From Deltaproteobacteria bacterium (lineage in GTDB: Bacteria; Desulfobacterota; Desulfobulbia; Desulfobulbales; Desulfobulbaceae): DNA of 64,000 nucleotides. The notes under the pieces were generated by a model, which was given only the letters and a program-made list of their open reading frames with translations, did no database searches and had not been told where the DNA came from. How positions within the stretch are numbered: position 1 is the stretch's first letter; every line of letters starts with the position of its first letter. The DNA is taken from contig JAJRQC010000062.1 of the NCBI GenBank assembly GCA_024280455.1, positions 1 to 64,000 of the forward strand, given 5' to 3'. A program made the position numbers and the translations under genes. Below are positions 27,728 through 37,798 of this stretch, in pieces.

Positions 27728-28906
27728 ATGACCTTTCAGGTAAGTAAAGAAGACGGCCTTTTCTACAGGCAGACCTTGTTTGATCAGGCCAAAAGAGTGG
27801 TCATCAAGGTCGGCAGTGCGGTGTTGACCGATCATCAAGGCCTGAATCAGCCGGTGATAGAGAGTCTGGCCCGGCAGATTTCCTTTCTCTGCTCCACCGG
27901 CCGCGAGGTGATACTTGTCAGCTCCGGCTCAGTTGCAGCCGGTAGGCAGAGGCTTGGTGTGTCCAGAGAGCGCCGGGGAGGGCTTAAGGTCAAACAGGCG
28001 CTGGCGGCAATTGGCCAGGGATTGTTGATGCAGGCCTATGAGCAGGCTTTTGCCGAACATCAGCAACAGGTTGCCCAGGTGCTCCTGACCCACAGTGATC
28101 TTTCCCATCGGGACCGATACCTCAATGTCCGCAATACGATCAACACCCTTTTTGAATTCGGGGTGGTGCCGATCATCAACGAGAACGATACGGTTTCGGT
28201 TGAAGAGCTCCGTTTTGGAGACAACGATACCCTGGGCGCTCTGATCACCAACATGATCGGGGCCGATATGTTTATCATTTTGACCGACGTTGACAGTCTG
28301 TGTACCGCCAACCCTGCAGATGATACCTCGGCCCGGCCGGTGTATACCGTTGCCACCATTGATAAGCAGGTGGAAAAAATGGCCGGCAGTACCAGCTCGC
28401 TGCTTGGAACCGGCGGCATGCAGTCCAAAATCCGGGCCGCAAAAATGGTAGCATCCTGCGGCGGCTCTTCGTTCATCGGCCCGGGCAGAAATACAAACAT
28501 TCTCCAGGAGCTTTTCAGTGGTAATTTGGTGGGCACCTTTTTCCTGCCCATGTCCGAAAAGATGGGCGGCCGAAAGCACTGGATCGCCCATGTCCTGCGG
28601 CCTAAGGGATTTCTGGTCGTTGACGACGGCGCCTGCAAGGCCCTGGTTGAGCGGGGGAAAAGTCTGTTGCCTTCAGGGATAATTGAGGTCCGCGGCAGGT
28701 TTGGGGTTGGGGCGCCAGTGCACTGTTTGCGGGAAGATGGCGAGGCCGTGGCCGCCGGACTGAGTAATTACCGGTCTCGGGACATTGAAAAGATTAAGGG
28801 CTGCAAGAGTAGCCGGATCCAGGAAATTCTGGGATACAAGGATAGTGACGAGGTCATTCACCGGGACAATCTTGTGTTGCTGGATGACTTTCTGCGTGAG
28901 CTGTAG
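27728..28906 (+). CDS. proB: Glutamate 5-kinase
   Basis: First step of proline synthesis: phosphorylates glutamate with ATP. An amino-acid kinase domain (VVIKVGSAVLTDHQG, LVSSGSVAAGRQRLG, IINENDTVS, FGDNDTLGALIT) is followed by a PUA domain in the last 100 residues. The ATG at 27728 with an upstream AGGA is preferred to a GTG at 27713. About 392 residues, slightly longer than the E. coli enzyme. Separated from proA by 18 bases. Confidence 0.95.
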   Translation: MTFQVSKEDGLFYRQTLFDQAKRVVIKVGSAVLTDHQGLNQPVIESLARQISFLCSTGREVILVSSGSVAAGRQRLGVSRERRGGLKVKQALAAIGQGLLMQAYEQAFAEHQQQVAQVLLTHSDLSHRDRYLNVRNTINTLFEFGVVPIINENDTVSVEELRFGDNDTLGALITNMIGADMFIILTDVDSLCTANPADDTSARPVYTVATIDKQVEKMAGSTSSLLGTGGMQSKIRAAKMVASCGGSSFIGPGRNTNILQELFSGNLVGTFFLPMSEKMGGRKHWIAHVLRPKGFLVVDDGACKALVERGKSLLPSGIIEVRGRFGVGAPVHCLREDGEAVAAGLSNYRSRDIEKIKGCKSSRIQEILGYKDSDEVIHRDNLVLLDDFLREL

Positions 28907-28924
28907 ATATCAGGAGAGACAGAG

Positions 28925-30189
28925 ATGAGCGAAAAAACCATAAAGCAAATGGTCGTTGACATGGCAACCAGGACCAAGGAAGCCTCCCGTTCCCTTGCCG
29001 CTTTGCCCACAGCAGTCAAAAATAATGTTCTTTTAGAGACTGCTGAAATGTTGATGAAAGAGTGTCCCTATATCCAGAGTGAAAATGATAAGACCTTGTT
29101 GCCGGTAAGGAAAAGGGTCTTTCCGCAGCCATGCTTGATCGGCTTGAACTCGGTGACAAGGGCATATGCTCCATGGTTGCCGGCCTGCGCGAAGTGGCTG
29201 CGCTGCCTGATCCGGTTGGAGAGGTTGCCGACATGAAACGGCTGCCCAGCGGTATAACCGTCGGCCGTATGCGGATTCCGCTTGGGGTGGTGGGGATGAT
29301 TTACGAGTCCAGGCCCAATGTAACCATTGATGCTGCCGCCCTCTGTCTGAAGGCGGGCAACGGCGTATTCTTACGGGGCGGTTCCGAGGCCATTCATTCA
29401 AATCTTGCCCTGGCTAAGATTTTTCATATTGTCCTTGAATCGTTTGCTGTTGACCCGGCTGTGGTTCAGGTTATTCCGGTCACGGATCGGGAGGCGGTGA
29501 ATCATATGATCGCCCTTGAAGGGTTGTTGGATGTTATTATTCCCCGGGGCGGTGAAGGGTTGATTCGTTTTGTTGCTGAAAATTCCAGGGTTCCGGTCCT
29601 CAAGCACTACAAGGGCGTTTGTCATGCCTACGTGGACGAAGAGGTTGATATCGATATGGGCGTACGGATCGTGCTCAACGGTAAAACTCAGCGCCCCGGA
29701 GTCTGCAATGCCCTGGAAGGGCTGCTGGTACACCGGGAAATCGCCCCTGTATTTTTACCTGCAGTTGCCGAGCGGTTGATAGCCGAAGGGGTTGAACTGC
29801 GGGGATGCGGCCGCAGTTGTTCCCTGGTTCCTGCCATGGTTCCCGCCTCGGAAGAGGACTGGGGCACGGAGTTTCTTGATCTCATACTGGCCGTAAAGGT
29901 GGTCGACTCAATGGAGGAGGCCCAGGAGTACATTGCCAGATACGGCTCCCAGCACACGGAAACAATTCTCACCAAATCCTATAGCCGGAGCCAGCGGTTT
30001 TTAAGAGAGGTGGACGCCTCCGCCGTGATGGTCAATGCCTCGACCAGGTTTAATGACGGCGGGCAGTTCGGACTCGGCGCCGAGATCGGTATCTCAACAA
30101 CCAAACTGCATGCCTATGGTCCCATGGGGCTTGAAGAGCTGACAACCCGGAAATTTATTGTTTATGGGGACGGTGAGGTTCGGGAATAA
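28925..30189 (+). CDS. proA: Gamma-glutamyl phosphate reductase, with an apparent one-base deletion
   Basis: Second step of proline synthesis, NADPH-dependent reduction of glutamyl phosphate. The frame starting at 28925 encodes the N-terminus up to YIQSENDK; the continuation [18 protein letters not shown] is in another frame ending at 30189. One G is missing after the lone G at 29092 (AAGACC where AAGGACC restores the frame). The rest is normal: [27 protein letters not shown], the catalytic Cys in [11 protein letters not shown], and a conserved end with [19 protein letters not shown]. Restored length is about 421 residues, typical. The ATG at 29131 would drop the NADPH-side N-terminus and is unlikely to be a real start. 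Confidence 0.92.
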
Positions 30190-30194
30190 TCGGT

Positions 30195-30881
30195 TTGTCT
30201 TTATCGGGTCTCGAAAAATGTCGCAAGGTCGGAATCTTCGGCGGAACCTTTGATCCAGTGCATGAAGGACATATGCGTCTGGCTGCGTTTGTTCTTGCCG
30301 GGGAGCTTGTTGAGCATATTCTTTTTCTACCCGCTGCCCAGCCGCCGCATAAGATGGTGGCAACAGCCCCGTTCTCTCACCGGGTCAACATGCTTGAAAC
30401 CGTTGTTGCCGACCAGCCGGCCATGACGGTTTCTTTGCTTGAATCCAGACGTCATGGACCGTCCTATACCGTAGACAGTCTCAGGGCCCTGCAGGACGAA
30501 CTGCCCGATGCCCATCTTTTTTTCCTGCTTGGTGCGGACTCTCTGCTTGAGCTTCATCTGTGGTATCGTTTTACGGAACTCTTTAATCTTGCCGATTTAA
30601 TCGTTGTTGCCCGTTCCGGGCTGGATGATGAACTCTGTTATCAGGCTCTTCGAGAATTGCCAGGCCACTTCACCCCGGATTCCGAATGTCGAAAATGGAC
30701 CCGAAATGACGGGGCCGGGGTCTGGTACCTCACCGGGTTTTCCTCACCTGTCTCCTCCTCCGAAGTCCGGCGCCAACTGGCCTTGAACAAGCGTCCACGT
30801 GGGGTGGACCCGGAAGTGCTGGCCTACATCCAAACGCATAAACTCTATGGCGTGAAGGGGGATCATGCGCTACATAGCTGA
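30195..30881 (+). CDS. nadD: Nicotinate-nucleotide adenylyltransferase
   Basis: Adenylates nicotinate mononucleotide in NAD synthesis. The nucleotidyltransferase motif GIFGGTFDPVHEGHMRLA begins at residue 13; HLFFLLGADSLLELHLWY and the C-terminal SSSEVRRQL are conserved. No ATG lies before the motif, so the start is taken as TTG 30195, with GGGA about nine bases upstream. It overlaps the following endonuclease gene by 17 bases. Confidence 0.92.
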   Translation: MSLSGLEKCRKVGIFGGTFDPVHEGHMRLAAFVLAGELVEHILFLPAAQPPHKMVATAPFSHRVNMLETVVADQPAMTVSLLESRRHGPSYTVDSLRALQDELPDAHLFFLLGADSLLELHLWYRFTELFNLADLIVVARSGLDDELCYQALRELPGHFTPDSECRKWTRNDGAGVWYLTGFSSPVSSSEVRRQLALNKRPRGVDPEVLAYIQTHKLYGVKGDHALHS

Positions 30882-32286
30882 TCTTCATATTCATTCCTGC
30901 TTTTCCCGGGCAACAAGTAAGGCCAGCCGGCTTCCTGGGCTTGCAGCCTGGGCCGCCATCAAGGGCATTCAGGTGCTTGGGACCGGTGACTTTACCCATC
31001 CGGGCTGGGTGCAGCATTTAACCCAATACCTTGTCCCGGCGGAACCTGGTTTTTTTAAACTGGCAACCTGGAACAATGACGAAATAGCAGCGGTGATCCC
31101 GGAGGGGCTCAATCCTGATGATCTACCCATCGGCGATATTCGCTTTGTTCTCAGCTCCGAAATCAGTTCCATTTACAAGAAAGACGATAAAGTTCGGAAA
31201 ATTCACAACATCCTCTATGCTCCCGACTTTGAAACCGTTCGCCGGGTCAACAGGACCCTGGCGGGAATAGGGAATATTGAATCCGACGGCCGACCGATCC
31301 TTGGTCTTGATGCCCGCAACCTGCTGGAAATCCTCCTTGAGCACGGTCCGGACGGATTTCTGGTTCCGGCCCATATCTGGACCCCCTGGTTTTCCCTTTT
31401 TGGTTCAAAGTCGGGTTTCGATGTTCTTGAAGAGTGTTTTGGCGATTTGAGTCCCGAGATTTTTGCTCTTGAAACCGGGCTTTCTTCCGATCCGGCCATG
31501 AACCGCTGTATTTCAGCCCTGGATCGCTACACCCTGATCTCCAATTCAGACTGCCATTCTCCATCCAAGCTCGGGCGGGAAGCCAATGTTTTTACCACCA
31601 GTTTTGATTTTCCTTCGTTACAGACGGCCCTGCGCTCACCGGTTGACCGGCAGGGGCAGCAGGTTTTTTCGGCGACCATCGAATTTTACCCGGAAGAGGG
31701 CAAGTATCACTGTGACGGGCACCGGAAATGCCATGCCTGTCTTGAACCCCACGAGACAATAGAAAGCAAAGGTCTTTGCCCGGTCTGCGGCAGGCCGGTG
31801 ACTGTTGGTGTTCTGCACCGGGTTATGGAACTGGCCGATCGAAAATCGCCTCAGTATCCGGAAAACTCTCCAGCGGTTCATAGTCTGATTCCGCTTCCTG
31901 AAATCCTCAGTGAGTTGTTGGGGGTCGGGCCGGGATCAAAAAAAGTTATGCGAACGTATGGACGTTTAATCAACACCTTCACTTCTGAATTTAATCTATT
32001 ACTTAATGCCAAACTTGAGGATATATCCGACTTCGGCTCCCCCTTTCTTGCCGAGGCCATAAGGCGGGTCCGCAGTGGAAACGTTATCCGGCAGCCCGGC
32101 TATGATGGTGAGTTTGGTGTCATTCGGGTGTTTGCTGAGGATGAGTTGAGCAGACTCTCCGGTCAGTTGAACCTGTTTGGTGAGACTGCCAGGCCACCGA
32201 AAAAGAAAAGAAAGGCGCAACGGGTAGCGGCTGTAAAACCACGGGTTAAAAAAAAGAAACTGATTGCGCAAGTAAAAAAAAGCTGA
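30865..32286 (+). CDS. Endonuclease Q-like PHP-domain protein, probably the N-terminal half of an EndoQ-UvrD fusion
   Basis: Endonuclease Q nicks DNA 5' of deaminated bases such as uracil and hypoxanthine. The protein has an N-terminal PHP domain with metal ligands (ADLHIHSCFSRATSK, GTGDFTHPGW, SNSDCHSPSKLG), a zinc-binding module with two Cys pairs (CHACLEP and CPVCGRP, near residues 291-312) and a helix-hairpin-like region (LLGVGPGSKKV). Near its end is QLNLF, a bacterial sliding-clamp binding pentapeptide, then a Lys-rich linker. The stop follows an A8 run (32274-32281). One more A would continue the frame as KKKLNSAQQAAV into the helicase gene, the conserved start of a UvrD domain. Separate genes are possible, but a fused 1.1 kb-residue-scale enzyme is more likely. 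Confidence 0.85.
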   Translation: MRYIADLHIHSCFSRATSKASRLPGLAAWAAIKGIQVLGTGDFTHPGWVQHLTQYLVPAEPGFFKLATWNNDEIAAVIPEGLNPDDLPIGDIRFVLSSEISSIYKKDDKVRKIHNILYAPDFETVRRVNRTLAGIGNIESDGRPILGLDARNLLEILLEHGPDGFLVPAHIWTPWFSLFGSKSGFDVLEECFGDLSPEIFALETGLSSDPAMNRCISALDRYTLISNSDCHSPSKLGREANVFTTSFDFPSLQTALRSPVDRQGQQVFSATIEFYPEEGKYHCDGHRKCHACLEPHETIESKGLCPVCGRPVTVGVLHRVMELADRKSPQYPENSPAVHSLIPLPEILSELLGVGPGSKKVMRTYGRLINTFTSEFNLLLNAKLEDISDFGSPFLAEAIRRVRSGNVIRQPGYDGEFGVIRVFAEDELSRLSGQLNLFGETARPPKKKRKAQRVAAVKPRVKKKKLIAQVKKS

Positions 32287-32306
32287 ACAGCGCTCAGCAG
32301 GCGGCA

Positions 32307-34130
32307 GTGACCAGCACTGCCCGCCATATCCTGGTTCAGGCCGGGCCGGGAACCGGAAAAACCCATACCCTGGTTGCACGACTGCTCTATCAGCTCCGGC
32401 ATGATCCAGGACCGGCCACGGTTATCACCTTTACCAACAAGGCGGCAAATGAGGTTCGCGAGCGTCTCAACAGGACCGGAATTGCCAAAGAGGCCGTATT
32501 GGTCACAACGCTGCACAGCTACTGCCTGTATTTCCTGCGCCTGCAGGACCCATCACTTCGGGTTGCCGGACCTGAGATGCGAGCTCTTATGTTGCGGCGG
32601 CTCTTTCCTGGTCTTGGTTCTCAAGAGCTGTCCGCCGTCCTGGAACATGTTGAAAAATATGATTTTTCCGATGAGAGGGCGCAGGAATATTTTAATGCCC
32701 TTGCGGCTCGTCACCTGATCGACCTGACCGCTGTTATCCCTTCCGCTCTGGCCTTGCTGAACTCTGATAACCTCCAGGCTGCTCAGGCCATGCGCCTGGA
32801 TACCGGGGCGCTCTACATTGATGAATTCCAGGATTTGAATTCGGTTCAATATGCGCTTGTTAAAACACTTGCCGAGAGTTCCAGCGTTTTTGCCATCGGC
32901 GATCCTGATCAGGCAATCTACGGCTTTCGCGGTGCTGATCCACGATGGTTTTATCAGTTTGTGGAGGATGTTGCACCGGAGGTGCATCGTTTACAGCGCA
33001 ACTATCGATCGGATAAAAATATTGCCAGGGCAGCCTCGGCAGTCATTGCTGTAAACACTCTTACCGGGCAGGAGGCGGTACCGGAAAGCCGGGCCGACGG
33101 CGGAATTTTTGTACATAAATCAGCCAATCGGTTCACCGAAGCTGCCTTTGTCACCCGGATGATCGAGGAACTCATGGGTGGTACCTCCCACCGTGAAATC
33201 GACAGATTGACGAAGCGCGAGGGCACCGATCATTTTGCCCTCCAGGATATCGGTGTGCTTTATCGCACCACGAGACAGGCGGAAGTGATTGCCGAGGCCC
33301 TGCATAAACAGGGAATCCCATGCCAGCTGGTTGACCTCGACCCTTTTTATACCAAGGGTTCATTGAAAATCCTCTACCATTGGATCCTTGTTGCCGCCGG
33401 GCTGGCCGACCTTTCCCACCTGCTCTTTCTTCTTGGTCTGGAGCGGGGAATAGGCCCGGCAACCCTTCTTCGTATTGAGCAGGCAATGGAAGACGTCAGC
33501 AGCGAATCGGCATCCCTGCTGAGTCTACTTTCCAGGCAGCCCGGAGCAGTCGGCAAGGCGGCGGCATCCTTCAAGGTGCTTGCCCGGTCAGTTCAGATTC
33601 CGGCCCATGAACATGGTGTCACGGCAAGCCTGTTACCCATCCTTGAGCGCTATCACATTGCCGAAGATGATGTGGAAGTGCAGCGTTTTCTGCGTCTGGC
33701 CGGGGCCATTGCCGGTTCTTTACAATCATTTGCCGACTATCTTCTCCACAACGGCACTACCATACTTTTTGATGATCAGGCCGAAGCCGTAACCCTCATG
33801 ACGCTGCATGCTGCCAAAGGGATTGAATTCCCGGTTATTTTCCTGGTCGGCCTTGAAGATGACAGGCTGCCCCTGCAGCCCAGAGAAGAGTTGACCACGG
33901 CTGAGTATCTCGCCCATGTCGAGGAGGAGCGCAGGCTTTTTTTCGTTGGCCTGACCAGAGCGAAACATCAGCTCTACCTCAGCTGGTCACCACAGGGCCC
34001 GGAACTGGCCGGTTCAAAAAGACCATCACGGTTTATCGGTGAGATCCCGGCTGCACTGATAACACAATCTCTTGTCCGGAAAAAGAAACGTTCCAGACAT
34101 ACACAACTCTCCCTCTTTCCTTTGACATGA
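32307..34130 (+). CDS. UvrD/Rep-family superfamily 1 DNA helicase
   Basis: ATP-dependent 3'-5' helicase. Motifs in order: Walker A VQAGPGTGKTHTL, TFTNKAANEVRERL (Ia), IDEFQDLN (II), GDPDQAIYGFRG (III), QRNYRSD (IV), TLHAAKGIEFPVIF (V) and VGLTRAKHQLYL (VI). The first in-frame start is the GTG at 32307, but conserved LNSAQQAAV is encoded just before it with no start codon, which points to a missing base in the preceding A8 run and a fusion with the EndoQ gene. The C-terminus ends HTQLSLFPLT, a sliding-clamp binding motif. The stop overlaps the next start (ATGA at 34127). Confidence 0.9.
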   Translation: MTSTARHILVQAGPGTGKTHTLVARLLYQLRHDPGPATVITFTNKAANEVRERLNRTGIAKEAVLVTTLHSYCLYFLRLQDPSLRVAGPEMRALMLRRLFPGLGSQELSAVLEHVEKYDFSDERAQEYFNALAARHLIDLTAVIPSALALLNSDNLQAAQAMRLDTGALYIDEFQDLNSVQYALVKTLAESSSVFAIGDPDQAIYGFRGADPRWFYQFVEDVAPEVHRLQRNYRSDKNIARAASAVIAVNTLTGQEAVPESRADGGIFVHKSANRFTEAAFVTRMIEELMGGTSHREIDRLTKREGTDHFALQDIGVLYRTTRQAEVIAEALHKQGIPCQLVDLDPFYTKGSLKILYHWILVAAGLADLSHLLFLLGLERGIGPATLLRIEQAMEDVSSESASLLSLLSRQPGAVGKAAASFKVLARSVQIPAHEHGVTASLLPILERYHIAEDDVEVQRFLRLAGAIAGSLQSFADYLLHNGTTILFDDQAEAVTLMTLHAAKGIEFPVIFLVGLEDDRLPLQPREELTTAEYLAHVEEERRLFFVGLTRAKHQLYLSWSPQGPELAGSKRPSRFIGEIPAALITQSLVRKKKRSRHTQLSLFPLT

Positions 34131-35793
34131 CAGACAAGCATACCGAACAGGCCTATCAGGTTATCCAACTGCAGGCAACGATAGAACAGCTCCGCCAGGA
34201 AAATCGTCGACTGCAGGAAAAAGCACGACATGCCGACAGTGCCAACAAGGCAAAATCCGATTTTCTGGCTATGATCAGCCATGAGATTCGAACCCCGATG
34301 AACGGGGTTATCGGCTTGAGCGAACTGCTGCTTGGCACCGGACTTGAGGAGCGGCAGAAACACTTTGCCGAGTTGATTCTGGCCTCGGCCCGGAACCTCC
34401 TGACCCTGATCAACAGCCTGCTTGACTTCAGTAAGATAGAAGCCAGAAAAATGATCCTCGACATGGACCCCTTTGACCTCAGGGCATTGCTTACCGAGAT
34501 CATGGAACTGTTCATCCTGTCCGGCCGCCAGAAAAATCTTCAGGTTTCCGCTCAAATCGATCTAAACTGCGTTCTGTGTACATTGGAGACGGCTATCGTA
34601 TCCGCCAGATACTTGTCAATCTGCTCGGCAATGCCATCAAGTTTACTGAAAAGGGAGAGGTGCAACTCATCGTCAAGGTCATGAAGACGGAACACGGCAA
34701 GGATCTGCTGCGTTTTGAGGTTAAGGATACCGGGTTCGGCATTGTCCGGGAAAAACAGGGTCAGCTTTTTCAGCCGTTTACCCAGCTTGATGGGCCGTCA
34801 AGCCTGCGTCACAGCGGGACCGGACTTGGTCTCTCCATCTGCGCAAAGCTGATCGAGTTGATGAAAGGTGCGGTTGGCCTGACCTCCGAACCCGGGCAGG
34901 GAAGTACCTTCTGGTTTCAGGTCAGACTGCCCTGGGAGGTTGTCCGCGATACCTCTGATCCCTTGCTTAGCGGCCATGATTTGCAGGAAACGGCAGAGGT
35001 TGAACAACACAACAGATCCAAAGGAAAAATCCACATCCTGATTGTCGATGATGAGCCCACCAACAGAATGGTTTTACGGGAAAGCCTGCAAAAGACCGGG
35101 GTCCACGTCGCCGAGGCCCTTGATGGTCGCGAGGCCGTGCAGTTATGTGCGGAAACGGCTTTTAACCTCATATTCATGGACTGCCAGATGCCGGTCATGG
35201 ACGGCTTTGAGTCGACAATAAGGATCTTAGCCCAGGCCGATGAAAAAAAACAGGCACCTCCGCCGATTGTTGCTCTGACTGCTGATGCCACCCAGGACAC
35301 CCAACAGCGATGTCGTGATACCGGCATGGTGGATTACCTGCTCAAGCCTCTCGATTTTGACGAACTAAAGAAGGTTGTCGGCAGGTTTCTCCCGGGATTG
35401 AAGGCAAGGGTTCCCAGGCGGCATATAATCTTGCAGGAAGGTGAGGCAGATGTCCTTGAAAACGCAGTGGTCAACCCTCTGGTTATAGAGAAACTGCGTC
35501 AGAACATCGGCGACCTTGGTCCGGTAATAAAGGTATACCTCAAGACCATAGAGAGCAGGCTGCAGCAGATTGAGGCGGCGGTCAGGGAAAAGAACTCGGA
35601 ACATATAGCTCGCTCCGCCCATACACTCAAGGGAAGCAGCAGCCAGTTTGGGGCCGAAGAACTCGTCGGCCTCTGTCGCCGGATGGAAAATCTGGGACGG
35701 GAGAGATCTATTACAGGAACATCGACCCTCCTTACTGAAATTCAACAGGCATCGGAACGTCTACGGGAGGTTTTGAGTAAAGAGCTTGATTAA
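34127..35793 (+). CDS. Cytoplasmic hybrid histidine kinase with receiver and HPt, with an apparent one-base deletion
   Basis: Tripartite kinase resembling the output half of BarA/ArcB. A short coiled coil leads to HisKA with His in SHEIRTPMNGVIG; after an interruption the ATPase domain follows (LVNLLGNAIKFTEKG, VKDTGFGI, GTGLGLSI), then a receiver (HILIVDDEPTN, phosphosite FMDCQMPVMDG) and an HPt domain with His in AHTLKGSS. The frame starting at 34127 breaks near residue 145: after AQID, the expected PKLRSVYIGDGYRI is in the frame ending at 35793. Adding one C at 34562 (GATCT to GATCCT) restores about 555 residues. There is no membrane segment or sensor domain, so input is unknown. It shares ATGA with the helicase stop. 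Confidence 0.87.
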
Positions 35794-36006
35794 CATTCAT
35801 TTTTCCTGCATTATAGAGTGTATACAGGTAACTGTTGCCCGGCCCGCAGAGCGTCTGTGCTATGGCTGCTGCCACTGCATACCCCCTGGTTTATGCGCCG
35901 ACAATGGTTGAAAGTTCCGGGTCGCAACGGTTTTGCAAAATACCCGGGAATGGGTCCTATGGCCATCCCGATTCAGGTTCTATCAATTCGAACGAGCTTT
36001 AAGTCT

Positions 36007-37362
36007 ATGACCGCTTCTTTTTTTGCAGACACGACTCCTCTTGTTCTTGTCGTTGACGACGATGAGGTTATTCGTCTTCTCCTCAGGCAATTTCTGGAGG
36101 GGGAGGGGTACGACGTAGACGAAGCCGCCGACGGCAAAGAGGCCTTGCACAAACTCAGCGGCTGGACCTTTGATCTGGTCATTTTGGACATCGCAATGCC
36201 CGGGGCCGACGGCCCGGCTATCTGCCAGAGTATCGTGTCCTCAATCAAGACCCCCCCTCCCGTTTTGATGATCACGGCTCTGGATGACGAGGCCTTTGTT
36301 GATCGGTCATTCCAGGCCGGGGCCGTGGATTATATCCGTAAGCCCATTCACTGGTCGGTCTTGAAAAATCGTATTCGCTATATTCTGGGATCGCACCGGG
36401 CAAAGCTGGAGCTTGAACTGTTGTCCAGGCAGTACGAAATGATTCTGGATGCCGCCGGTAACGGAATCTGCGGGGTTGATGAAAATCAAAGTATCTCGTA
36501 CATCAACCCGGCCGGTCTTACCATGCTCGGCTATGAGAACGAATCATTGCAGGGGAGACCATATATTCAAATCTTCAAGCTCTCCATGCCCGGATCCGAT
36601 GATTTTGATCTTGACTGCTGCCCGTTCTTCCATGACGAGAGCATGGTGGGGTCCAGGCATTTTGATGAAGTTCGAATGTTGAGAAAAGACGAGACCAGTT
36701 TTCCGGCTGATTTCAGAGCGACCCCTATTCAGCGGAACGGCAAAGTTACCGGCGGGGTGATCGTCTTTCAGGATGTTACCGAACGCCAGCAGGCGGCCGA
36801 GCTTATTCGCTACATGGCCAATCATGACTCGCTGACCAGTCTACCCAATCGCAATTATCTTCGCAAGCGTCTGCCCCAGGCTATCTCTCTAGCCACTCGA
36901 CATAAGCGCTTGCTCTGCATGCTTTTTGTTGATCTTGACCGTTTCAAACCGATCAATGACACCTATGGTCACGGCATTGGTGACATTGTCCTGCGCAAGG
37001 TCGCCCGGCGCCTGACCAAAATACTCCGTTCCTCGGATTCGGTCTGTCGGCTGGGTGGAGACGAGTTTGTTATTCTGCTGGAAAGCTCAAATACTGTAGA
37101 GGGGGCTGAACATGTGGCGGCAAAGGCCATAGAAACCCTGAATGAACCGATAGAAGCCGATGATCATGTCTGCTATATCGGGGCCAGTGTCGGGATTTCC
37201 ATCTTTCCCGACGACTGCGCAGATGCGGAAACCATGCTTCGCCATGCAGATATTGCCATGTATGAGGCCAAGAAAAAGGGGCGGAACCGCTGGCAGCGCT
37301 TTTCCCAAAACGAACCTTCGGCGATAACGCCCCAAAAACAGATTAACCACCCTGGGCGATAG
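36007..37362 (+). CDS. Receiver-PAS-GGDEF diguanylate cyclase
   Basis: Likely synthesises cyclic di-GMP in response to phosphorylation. Receiver at residues 10-125 (LVLVVDDDEVI, phosphosite VILDIAMPG), PAS near 145-270, GGDEF near 285-440 with intact active site RLGGDEFVIL and an RSSD inhibitory site five residues before it, the classical I-site position. The frame is open back to GTG 35818, but the ATG at 36007 starts just before the receiver; the 63 upstream codons look non-coding. The hybrid kinase with HPt immediately upstream is a plausible phosphodonor. The stop overlaps the convergent CBS gene by 20 bases. Confidence 0.88.
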   Translation: MTASFFADTTPLVLVVDDDEVIRLLLRQFLEGEGYDVDEAADGKEALHKLSGWTFDLVILDIAMPGADGPAICQSIVSSIKTPPPVLMITALDDEAFVDRSFQAGAVDYIRKPIHWSVLKNRIRYILGSHRAKLELELLSRQYEMILDAAGNGICGVDENQSISYINPAGLTMLGYENESLQGRPYIQIFKLSMPGSDDFDLDCCPFFHDESMVGSRHFDEVRMLRKDETSFPADFRATPIQRNGKVTGGVIVFQDVTERQQAAELIRYMANHDSLTSLPNRNYLRKRLPQAISLATRHKRLLCMLFVDLDRFKPINDTYGHGIGDIVLRKVARRLTKILRSSDSVCRLGGDEFVILLESSNTVEGAEHVAAKAIETLNEPIEADDHVCYIGASVGISIFPDDCADAETMLRHADIAMYEAKKKGRNRWQRFSQNEPSAITPQKQINHPGR

Positions 37363-37798
37363 TACGGATAATATCCGATTTACCTATCACCCCGACCAGT
37401 TTATCATCATCCATAACCGGCAGGGTATGCACCTGCTGCTCGGCCATCAGGGTCGCCACTTCATCAAGCGGAGTATCCGGCTGCACGGAGACCAGTTCAC
37501 GAGAGCAGATATCGCCGACAATGGTTGCGGCCATTTTTTTGATGTCTTTTTCGAGTTTCTCCGGGCTTTCCAGAAAGATGAATGAATCAAGTATGGCCAC
37601 GACCGTGGGGATGTGTACTTTTTTATTCTGATCGATCAGGTCACTTTCGGTTACCACCCCGATGACTTTTTTATCATCATCATAAACCGGCATCCCGCCG
37701 ATATGGTGTTCAAAGAGGAGCTTGGCCAGCTCTTTGACGGGCATGGATGCATTTGCCGTGATCACTTCGGTTGTCATGATATCTTGTGCTTTTTTCAT
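37343..37798 (-). CDS. CBS-domain pair protein
   Basis: A 151-residue cytoplasmic protein of two CBS motifs: MKKAQDIMTTEVITANASMP with VYDDDKKVIGVVTESDLI, and VGDICSRELVSVQPDTPLDE with VMDDDKLVGVIGKSDII. Probably senses adenine nucleotides. The ATG at 37798 has AGGAG seven bases upstream. The open frame upstream to 37945 lies within nnrD and is not used. It follows nnrD closely and is probably cotranscribed. Confidence 0.9.
   Translation of the reverse strand: MKKAQDIMTTEVITANASMPVKELAKLLFEHHIGGMPVYDDDKKVIGVVTESDLIDQNKKVHIPTVVAILDSFIFLESPEKLEKDIKKMAATIVGDICSRELVSVQPDTPLDEVATLMAEQQVHTLPVMDDDKLVGVIGKSDIIRTIAQGG

Noticed and set aside
29131-30189. Separate short proA starting at ATG 29131
   Set aside because: The frame upstream of this ATG encodes conserved ProA residues, so the ATG is an internal Met.
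32274-32330. Programmed -1 frameshift at the A8 run before uvrD, with the GGCAGTG/CACTGCC hairpin (32303-32321) as stimulator
   Set aside because: The hairpin is about 20 bases downstream of the slippery run, farther than the usual 5-9, and other genes in the window show the same one-base loss without slippery sites. A missing base is the simpler explanation.
37710-37798. Real 89-base overlap of nnrD with the CBS gene
   Set aside because: The overlapping nnrD tail is just the CBS gene in another frame and is not family-like. A missing A near 37836 would place a TAA before the CBS ribosome site, but this cannot be shown from one sequence.
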